Assembly: GCA_963820105.1 (NCBI GenBank)
Contig: CAWFYI010000001.1
Coordinates: 885,911-949,910, forward strand
DNA: 64,000 nucleotides
Direction of reading: 5' to 3'
From: CAWFYI01 sp963820105
GTDB taxonomy: Bacteria > Patescibacteriota > Saccharimonadia > Saccharimonadales > UBA4665
Every line of letters starts with the position of its first letter. The stretch's first letter is position 1. The notes under the pieces are model-generated. The model was not told the DNA's origin and did no database searches. It saw nothing but the letters and a program-made list of their open reading frames with translations. Position numbers and translations under genes: made by a program. Positions 35,912 to 43,257 of the stretch are shown one piece after another.

Positions 35912-36379
35912 ATGAACAATTATGAATTCCTCAAGCGCTATGTTAAAAGCTTGCCGGCTAAGAGGAAGCGGAAATTCGTACTCCAACCGGGCATTTCAGC
36001 GCACCAATTGGCCAAAATGGAACGCCACGTTGGTATTGCCGCTCCTTCGGAACTTCACGAATTCTATAGTTTTTCATATGGCGCCCGCCTTGGTGATTAC
36101 AAGGTTCTTATACTTGAAGAAATCGCAGCCGAGTTGCGAAATGGCATTTGGGATAACAGAAGTCAAAAGTCAAATGGTTTCTTGCCATTCGCCGAATTAT
36201 TAGGCGTGGGTGATTATTTAGTTTTTGATCCAAACGTTACTTCTGACGCTGGGATGCTTATCCGAGATGGTTTCCACGAATATCCACCTGAGCTGTGGCG
36301 CCCAATCTGTTTCGGGCTAAGACCATTGCTCGCAAATTTTACAAAGACGAAATTCGAACCATTCTGGCTCAATAAGTAG
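35912..36379 (+). CDS. SUKH/SMI1-KNR4 family immunity protein
   Basis: 155 aa from ATG 35912, 14 bp after the HNH-toxin stop. SMI1/KNR4-like layout: an N-terminal helix with VLQPGISAHQLAKMERHVGI, the conserved P-S-E-L-x-E-F-Y block as APSELHEFYSFSYGARLGDY, then EEIAAEL and a C-terminal strand region with FLPFAELLGVGDYLVFDPN. SUKH proteins are known as immunity partners of bacterial nuclease toxins, HNH types in particular. It should bind and block the adjacent toxin. More AT-rich than the Rhs core, as is usual for swapped cassettes. Confidence 0.8.
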   Translation: MNNYEFLKRYVKSLPAKRKRKFVLQPGISAHQLAKMERHVGIAAPSELHEFYSFSYGARLGDYKVLILEEIAAELRNGIWDNRSQKSNGFLPFAELLGVGDYLVFDPNVTSDAGMLIRDGFHEYPPELWRPICFGLRPLLANFTKTKFEPFWLNK

Positions 36380-36605
36380 TGAGCATGCCGCCATAGTGGC
36401 CTGAGACGTCGTACAAATAATGCGGTTCGTTGCCGATCGGCAGGATCGCGTTGTCAAAAACCCGTCTTGGCGAGTATGCCCCTAACTTAACAGAAGCCTG
36501 TCGCTCGTTAACCATTCCAGACGTAGGCTCTTGGCAAAACGACAAGGGCCTACCGGTCCCAGTCGTGCTGGTGGGTGGTGTCACTCAACGTGAGGGCACA
36601 ATCAG
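36380..36605. other. Intergenic remnant between the two Rhs cassettes
   Basis: 226 bp without a supportable gene. A minus-strand frame reads LPIGNEPHYLYDVSGHYGGM but matches nothing I recognise. Homology to Rhs copy 1 begins at about 36,606, so a recombination boundary lies here. Confidence 0.4.
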
Positions 36606-38675
36606 GCCGTCACCACGGTTCTCTTGACCGGGAGCGCAGTGGCCCAGACGCTTATGGGCTACGACGCGCTGGGCCAGGTGATCACCCAAACCGACGCCCT
36701 GACGCGGCGAACCGTCACGCAGTACGACCAGTTGGGCCGGCCGCTAACGGTGACCGTCAACTATGTCGATGGGGTCTTTAGCGGTGGCACGCCGGACGAA
36801 GACCTGCAGACGGTCACCACCTACGATGCCGCCGGCGACCGGCTGAGTGTGCGTGACCCCAAGTCCATCACCACCCGGTTCCAGTACGACAAACTGGGCC
36901 AGATGACCGTGGTGACCGACGCGCTGACCGGCACCACCCGCTACGCCTTCGATGCCGCCGGGCAGGTCATCACTATCACGGATGCCCTGACCCACACCAC
37001 TGTGATGGCTTATGACCTGCTCGGCCGGCAGACGCGCCAGGCGGACGCGCTGGGCCATACCAGCGTCTACACCTACGATGCCGCCAGCAACCGAGTGGGC
37101 CTGCTGGACGCCAACGGGAAAGTAACAACCTACACCTACGACCTAAATAACCAGCTGACCGCCATCGACTACCCGGCTGGCACGGCCGATGTGGCCTTCA
37201 CCTTCGATGGGGCCGGGCATCGCACGGTCATGATCGATGGGTTGGGGGTGACCACCTGGACCTACGACCTGCTCGGCCATCCCATCACCGTGACGGACCC
37301 ATACAGCGCGGCGGTTGGCTATGCCTACGATTCCGCCGGCGATCGGCTGGCGCTGACCTACCCCGACTGCCGGGTGGCGCACTACGCCTATGACCTGGCC
37401 GGGCGGCTGGTCCAGGTCTCGTCCCTGTGCCAGGACTCCGCCACCAACAACTACGGCTACGATGCGGCTGGGCGGCTGATCACCACCACCCTGGCCAACG
37501 GTATCACGTCCATCTACAGCTACGATGCCGCCGACCGGCTGCACACGCTGACCCACAGTCAGTTCGGCTGGACGCTGGGGGCTTACACCTATACCGTGGA
37601 CGCCAGCGGCAACCGCTCGGGGGTGATCGAAGCGCTGCAGCTCCCCAATAGCCTGCCGGGCACCATTTCAACAACGGTCATCAGCTACACCTATGACAAT
37701 CTCTACCGGCTGACGGAAGCCGATTACAGCAGCGGACAGGTGTTCACTTACACCTATGACGCGGTGGGTAACCGGCTGGGCGATGGCGGGCCGAGCGGCG
37801 CCACTGGTTATTCGTATGACATTGCCAACCGGCTGATCACCATCAGCGGCGGCATCACCTACACCTGGGACGCGGACGGCAACCTGATCGACAACGGCCA
37901 GGGGGTGACCTACACGTATGACGCTGCCAACCGGCTGCTGGCGCTGAACGACACGACCTTCACCTTCGCTTACGACGGGCTGGGCAACCGGCTGCACCAG
38001 GTGGCGCAGGGCGTGCCAATCACCTATACCAACGACACGGCCGGCGACCTGTCCCAGGTGCTGGTGGAGACGACCAACACCGGCGCGACAACGTACTTGT
38101 ATGGGCTGGAGCGGCTGGCGCAGCAGAGCGCGGCCAGCACCGACTACTTCCTGGACGATGGCCTGGGCTCGGTGCGGCAACTGGCGGACGCCAGCGGGGA
38201 GATCACGCTGCTCAAGAACTACGAGCCGTTCGGGCGGGTCATCACGTCCACCGGCAGCGGCGCCACCCGCTACGACTTCGCCGGCGAGTATAAGGACCCA
38301 GCCGCCTTTATTTTCCTTCGCGCAAGATATTATGCGAGTCGCCGAGGCCGCTTCACCACAACCGATTCCTGGACGAGGAATTACATTAACTTGGCCGAGG
38401 CTGGGGTAAGTTATGACGACTCAGGCACCGGCCAGGTCAGCACCGGCGAATCGTACGCGGATTATACTCGGCCCCAGTCTCTCAACGCGTGGGCGTATGT
38501 CGAAGGGAATCCGTCTAACCACACAGATCCAACTGGTCATGGCGACACTGACAACTGTTTGATCAATCCCTGGCCACTAAACTTCAACCCATTTGGAATA
38601 TCTCCACCCGACACGAGCATCTGTCTTCCGTTTACCGGCGCCCCGCCGATTACAAAGCCTAAGAGCTTGTCTTAA
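36606..38675 (+). pseudogene. Rhs core, copy 2, 5'-truncated, with toxin tip interrupted by an IS
   Basis: About 690 codons closely parallel to copy 1 (about 33,220-35,000): same order of YD repeats, same YDFAGEYKDPAAFIFLRARY and RRGRF core end, then NPSNHTDPTGHGDTDNC. No N-terminal Rhs part precedes it, so it is an orphan core-plus-tip cassette; the apparent TTG at 36624 is internal to the homology. Unlike copy 1 it is free of frameshifts. The stop at 38673 comes from the first bases of the inserted IS. Without the IS the frame continues into the ADP-ribosyltransferase-like domain at 39525-40029. Confidence 0.85.
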
Positions 38676-39521
38676 AAGGTGCCTATTTTCGTCGGGCGAG
38701 TCGGGCAGTCATCAGATCGATCATAGCGATATAGATCCATGTTTCAACGGTTTCGCACAACGCTTCATAATCTTTGCTCAGCCGGCGCGAACGTCCCAGC
38801 CAGGCGAACGTCCGCTCCACGATCCAGCGCTTGGGCAGCACCACGAACTGGCTACCCTTGGCTTTCGCCACGATCTCCAGTTGAATGCGCCGATGGCCCC
38901 GGCCGGAGCGTACGTCGTGCAGCCATTGGCCTAACTCACCGCGGTAACTGGCGTCGGCCCAAATCTTTTTCAAGCGCCAGTGTTTGGTCTTCAGTGGCTG
39001 GAGCACTAACTCGGCGCCCATCCCGGTCTTGGATATCCGCCGCGTGCACGCGCACTTCCAGTACCAAGCCCAGCGTATCCACCAAAATATGGCGTTTTCG
39101 GCCCTTTATTTTCTTGCCGGCATCATAGCCGCGAGGCCCCCCTTTTCAGTCGTCTTCACGCTTTGACTGTCCAAGATGGCGGCGCTGGCTTGCGGTTGGC
39201 GGCCGGCTGCCCGGCGCACTTGCTCGCGCAACGTCGAATGGATACGCGGCCAGGTGCCATCCAAACGCCACACGCGAAAGTAGGTGTAGACCGTTTTCCA
39301 GAAAGGCAGATCATGCGGCATCAAACGCCATTGGCATCCCGTGCGACAGACGTACAAAAGCGCATTGACGATTTCGCGCCGCGAGTGTTCGGCGGGTCGA
39401 CCACCCGCCTTCACTGCCGGTACTAACGGTTCTAATATGCGCCATTCTGCATCGGTCAAATCTGTGTCGTATCGTTCGCCGTTTAGCCATGCGGCCATTT
39501 TAAGGCTTTTAAGACAGGCTC
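38663..39521 (-). mobile_element. IS5-family insertion sequence, 859 bp
   Basis: Terminal inverted repeats GAGCTTGTCTTAAAAG (38663-38678) and CTTTTAAGACAGGCTC (39506-39521) match at 15 of 16 positions. It is flanked by a 3-bp direct repeat TAA (38660-38662 and 39522-39524), as expected for IS5-family groups with TNA targets. It carries one transposase gene on the minus strand and lies inside the Rhs copy 2 toxin frame. Confidence 0.9.
38683..39498 (-). pseudogene. IS5-family transposase (DDE), in broken frames
   Basis: Start MAAWLNGERYDTDLTDAEWR at 39498. The N-terminal part has the IS5-typical TGCQWRLMPHDLPFWKTVY and the first catalytic Asp in AAILDSQSVKTTEK. The frame breaks in a C6/G6 run at 39137-39142 (one extra base restores GYDAGKKIKGRKRH). 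The second Asp is in HILVDTLGLVL. A second break near 39020 lies before AELVLQPLKTKHW. The final Glu is in IVERTFAWLGRSRRLSKDYE. The first break is at a slippery run and could be programmed, as in some IS5-family (IS427-group) elements. The second cannot. Confidence 0.85.
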
Positions 39522-39524
39522 TAA

Positions 39525-40029
39525 GACAAAAACCAAGCAGGAAACAAAATTTCAACCGCTCCCGGTGCCACTACCGTGCGATCCTGTTTTGCCGAGAACG
39601 AAACAAGAGCCAGTGACGTTGTATCACTATACTCGGGCTACGAATATTCCGAGCATCGTTGTGATGGGTCTCAACCCTTCTATACCAGTTGCAGGTAATC
39701 CCAAAGCCGATGCGCAATGGGGGCCTGGTCAATATTTCACAGATGTGCCTCCAAATGAGGCAGCGACAGTAACTCGATATCAATTTTCTTTTGCGTTGTT
39801 CAATCATCCGTTCAAACTGGGGAGCGCACCCTACAGTTTGTACGATATCGGCTGGCTTGAAATTGACGTGACTGGACTTTCAGTGCCACTCGTAGCGTCT
39901 ACATTTGGCGCCAGATTTCCGAATCGGTCCATCTTTCTGCATTCGAGTAACTCTGTATTGCCCCTAGTTGACCGCCTAGTTAGTCAGGGTATCGTGACAT
40001 TTCAGCCTAGCCCAAGTGGTCAACGATGA
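39525..40029 (+). pseudogene. ADP-ribosyltransferase-like (HYD1) toxin domain, severed from its Rhs core by the IS
   Basis: Removing the IS plus one TAA copy joins the copy 2 frame (ITKPK) to TKTKQETKFQPLPVPLPCDP and then this domain, with no stop. The domain begins VTLYHYTRATNIPSIVVMGL, followed by ADAQWGPGQYFTDVPPNE. The L-Y-H-Y-T opening and the G-P-G-Q-Y-F-T-D block are typical of polymorphic-toxin ADP-ribosyltransferases of the HYD1 type. It ends FQPSPSGQR with TGA at 40027. The start once used alone (39565) has no ribosome-binding site. The toxin is presumably inactive in this strain. Confidence 0.75.
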
Positions 40030-40103
40030 CATGGTGTTCACGAGAACCGCAAAATTGGTAGTGCTGCTCAACCAGTGTTACCATTTAGCGTGGAGATACT
40101 AAT

Positions 40104-40370
40104 ATGCTAAAAATGCCATGGTTGGATCGCCTTCCCGGAAAAGAAGTGGAAGGCGGGATCCCAATAATAAATCAACTCTATTGGAATATATCAGTTGTTT
40201 CAAATGAAGCAGGGTGGTTTGTCATGGCTGGCGGCGAGGATGTAATCTTGCAGACAGATTCTCCTGAGACGGCACAAGCGTTTCTCTATGGTTTGGGTTT
40301 GGCGTATGCCGTTCTCCCAGAGGAAGTATTCAAAACACTTCAAGCAGAAATGCGCAGGTGGGTAGAATAG
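40104..40370 (+). CDS. Probable immunity protein for the HYD1-type toxin
   Basis: 88 aa, 74 bp after the toxin stop. ATG 40104 is preceded by a GGAG 11 nt upstream. Small, acidic, predicted alpha/beta: WNISVVSNEAGWFVMAGGED followed by a helix SPETAQAFLYGLGLAYAVLP. No named family recognised. The assignment rests on position directly behind a polymorphic toxin, as for SUKH behind the HNH toxin. Confidence 0.55.
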   Translation: MLKMPWLDRLPGKEVEGGIPIINQLYWNISVVSNEAGWFVMAGGEDVILQTDSPETAQAFLYGLGLAYAVLPEEVFKTLQAEMRRWVE

Positions 40371-40599
40371 GGCCGCAGTCTTGGCGCCGCCAGTTGACCA
40401 TCATATATATGTTTCCATCACAGCTGGCGATAGACCAGCGGTAATTGATGTCTATTCTGAGGTCTCGCAATGAACAATACAAAAGACGAGACGGACCGAT
40501 TTGGAAATCAGCCCATCTCGCCTTCTCTTGGGGGTAGCTGGATTATAGAGCGGCTTCGGCTGTCACCAAACCTCCGCTTGGCCTACGCTGGCTGGCTTC

Positions 40600-42087
40600 C
40601 TATTCGGCCAGCGCGAGAATCCCGGTGCGCAACGTTTGCAGCGTCTCGACTTGTGTCTGATTAAGCGTCCCGCCGCGAAGGGAGTCTAGCAATGCCACCA
40701 ATTCACCAGGGCTAGGCGGCGTTGCCCGAGTTTCACCCACCAGGCTCAAATGGCTCTCGATCTGCACCATTGCCCGGTAATAGTCGGCCGCGGCCGTGCC
40801 GTCGTACAGGCGGGCATAGCCCAGCGTGGTGTCGATCTTCTTGTGGCCCAGGATCAGCTGCACGGTCAACACTGGCGCGCCGGCGTTGAGCAGCAGCGTC
40901 GCCGCGCTATGCCGCAGTTGGTGCGGAGTGACCTGCACCCCGCAGCGCGCCTGGTACCACAAAAGCCGGGCGCGGCAATAGGCATCGTTCAACGGCTGGT
41001 GCCAATGCCCGAAAACCAGGCCGTTTCCTGTCATTGCCGGCCGCGGCTGGCCCAGATAACTTCGCAACGCGTTGATTGCGGGCGTGCTCAACGGCACCAG
41101 CCGGTCCTTGAGCCCTTTAGACTGTTCAATGCGAATCCGCCTGTTTTCCCAGTCAATTTCGCCCAGGCGCAGGCGCCGGATCTCGCCGGTGCGCAGGCCG
41201 CTGTACAGCATCAGATAGATCCAGGCCCGGTCCATGACCGCCAGCGCGCGGGTCGTGGCATTGGCGTCGGCCGCCGTCTGCTCGACCGACTCCAGCAGCC
41301 GGCGCAATTGTTCCACCGGCACATCGCGCGGGATGTGCTGGCTCTTGGGCATCAACTTCACACGCATCATGCGCTCGCTGATCGGGCGGCCGGTCTCGGC
41401 CAGGAACCGCAGGAAAGTTTGGAGCTGTAGCAAATCGCTGTTGAGCGTGACGGTGCCAATGCCGGCGGCCAGCCGCGCAGCCACGTGGTCTTCCCACCGG
41501 TTCGGCGTCAGGTCACGCAGGTCCTGCAAGGTGCCCAAGGTGGCCATCGAGCGCAGCACCGTGGTCAGTTTGCTCAGCAGTTCCATCGAACGCTGGTGCT
41601 CTTCCGATTGCCTCCAATTCTTACGGCAGTGGGCCAGGTATACCCGCACATCCTCAGCCAGCCAATCGGGCAGCGTTTGCAGGAAGTATGTCCAATTGAG
41701 CTCATGGACCTTGCGGCGCCGGCTGGCCCGCTCGGGATCGCCCCGGCACTGCGCCAAGTACTGGTCGAGCTTATCCAGCCCGTCCCAGCGCGCGCGGCGC
41801 ATCGAGCCGCTGGTGGTGCGGGCGGCCAGGTGCTCATATACCCGCGCCAGGTCAGCCGAATCGATTTCCCAATATGGCTTGCCCAGCAAGCCCAACGCGT
41901 CGCGAGCGGCAGTGCCATATAGGCCGATAGTGTGCCTTGCATAGCCACCGCGGCCGAGCCAGTAGTAGAACTGTTTATAGAACTCCTGGTTGCACTCCGG
42001 CCAATCGCCCATACGCTGGATGGCGGGATCATTCGGAATGCGGTTCTTGAATTTGAACGGGCGTTTGAAACCACGTCGCGGGCTCAT
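40600..42087 (-). CDS. Tyrosine recombinase/integrase, second of an overlapping pair
   Basis: 495 aa from ATG 42087, which overlaps the stop of the upstream recombinase (ATGA). The N-terminal part is long and helical (SAM-like core-binding domain). The catalytic domain contains YSGLRTGEIRRL (Arg I), QSKGLKDRLVPL (Lys), HQLRHSAATLLL (His-x-x-Arg) and LGHKKIDTTLGYARL (His and nucleophile Tyr). All catalytic residues are present. A longer frame (to 42303) is open but overlaps the partner gene. Confidence 0.9.
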   Translation of the reverse strand: MSPRRGFKRPFKFKNRIPNDPAIQRMGDWPECNQEFYKQFYYWLGRGGYARHTIGLYGTAARDALGLLGKPYWEIDSADLARVYEHLAARTTSGSMRRARWDGLDKLDQYLAQCRGDPERASRRRKVHELNWTYFLQTLPDWLAEDVRVYLAHCRKNWRQSEEHQRSMELLSKLTTVLRSMATLGTLQDLRDLTPNRWEDHVAARLAAGIGTVTLNSDLLQLQTFLRFLAETGRPISERMMRVKLMPKSQHIPRDVPVEQLRRLLESVEQTAADANATTRALAVMDRAWIYLMLYSGLRTGEIRRLRLGEIDWENRRIRIEQSKGLKDRLVPLSTPAINALRSYLGQPRPAMTGNGLVFGHWHQPLNDAYCRARLLWYQARCGVQVTPHQLRHSAATLLLNAGAPVLTVQLILGHKKIDTTLGYARLYDGTAAADYYRAMVQIESHLSLVGETRATPPSPGELVALLDSLRGGTLNQTQVETLQTLRTGILALAE

Positions 42088-42981
42088 GCCGCGCCGCCTT
42101 TCACGTCCAGCGGCAGGCGCTTGACCACTTCGACGATGGCGGCGTCGTAGTCGGATTGGAGCTGCTGATCCGAGAGGTGCACATAGACCTCGGTGGTCTG
42201 GAGCCGGACATGCCCCAACAGCCGCTGCAGGGTGGTGATCGGCACGCGCGCCTCGATCAGATGCCGTCCAAAGGTGTGGCGGAACTGGTGGCAGGTGATC
42301 CACAGGCCGGCCTCTCGGCAGTAACCGGCCAAACGATCTTGAATGCCAGTGACACTGATCCGGCGGCCGAAGCGATTCAGAAACACGGCCTGCTCCTTGA
42401 CGACCGGCCGCACTTCGAGCCAGGCCTTCAAGGCCGCCAGGGGCTGGCGGGACAGGTAGGCCACGCGCTGCTTGCCGCCTTTGCCGTTAAGCCACAGCCG
42501 CGGCAGGCTGCCGGGCGACGGCTGGAGATACAGATCGTTTAGAGAGAGATTGTGGACCTCGCCCACGCGCAGCCCGCAGCGCAGCATGAGCAAGAACATC
42601 GCCCGATCGCGCGGGCTGGTGACGACGGCGAAGAAGCGTTCGAGTTGCGGGTCTTCGATATCGCGCGGGAGCGTCTCGCCCTGGTGGATGAAGTGGCGCT
42701 TGGGGATGACCGGGCAGGGCGGCGCATCGTCGGCTTCGAGATCGAGGAAATGGTAGAACGCGCCGAGGGCATCGAGACGGCGGTTGACGGTGGCGATGCT
42801 GTGCCCGCGCTCGCGGCTGTATTCGATGTAGGCATCGACATCGCGGACGTTGATTTCGCCCGGGTTCTTGTTTGCCCAGTTAAAGAAGAAGCGCAGGTCG
42901 CTGGTGTAGGGCAGGTAGGTCGAGGTGTGCGGGCGCTGCCGGGCGGAGCCATTTCTGAAAACGTTCGATTTCGGGTACCAT
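42084..42981 (-). pseudogene. Tyrosine recombinase/integrase, first of an overlapping pair (N-terminal frameshift)
   Basis: The best start is ATG 42981 (MVPEIERFQKWLRPA) with a GGAGG ribosome-binding site 7 nt upstream. One indel near 42,935 is needed to join it to RPHTSTYLPYTSDLRFFFNW. Without correction the frame runs back to a TTG at 43082. The catalytic domain is complete: LRCGLRVGEVHNL, NGKGGKQRVAYL, CHQFRHTFGRHL, RLLGHVRLQTTEVYVHL. It ends by overlapping its partner, so the two are probably made together. A third recombinase, which would make a recombinase-in-trio element, is not present. Confidence 0.85.
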
Positions 42982-43094
42982 GACGCAGCCTCCTGATAGT
43001 GAGTATGGGTGAGAACCTTGGCGGGTTTCTGAGCCCATAGCTTATCATCAGGAGTGCCCGTTTTCAGGCGCTGGACGGCCAAGTTTAATGTAAT

Positions 43095-43214
43095 GACCCC
43101 ACGGGCTTGACGTACCTCAGAGCCCGATATTTAGATTCCCGCCGAGGCCGCTTCATCCAAGCCGATTCTTGGACTGGTAATTACATTAACTTGATCCAGA
43201 TGGGGATTCGCTGA
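43095..43214 (+). pseudogene. Rhs core-end remnant (copy 3)
   Basis: The frame reads DPTGLTYLRARYLDSRRGRF then IQADSWTGNYINLIQMGIR and stop TGA. It matches the core ends of copies 1 and 2, including the following SWT-x-NYINL of copy 2. It lies immediately beyond the recombinase pair, which therefore sits between Rhs fragments. Confidence 0.8.
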
Positions 43215-43257
43215 TATGAGCCTTATCTACCGGATAGGCAAAAGCAGGTGGATCGGC

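Noticed and set aside
36369..36584. Minus-strand 71-aa frame between Rhs cassettes
   Set aside because: No start signal, no family; probably part of a recombination remnant.
40470..40664. 64-aa plus-strand frame behind the probable immunity gene
   Set aside because: Starts near a weak purine stretch but its second half lies over the end of the recombinase gene; no recognisable content.
40600..43082. Recombinase-in-trio (RIT) element
   Set aside because: Only two recombinases are present and no flanking inverted repeats were found.
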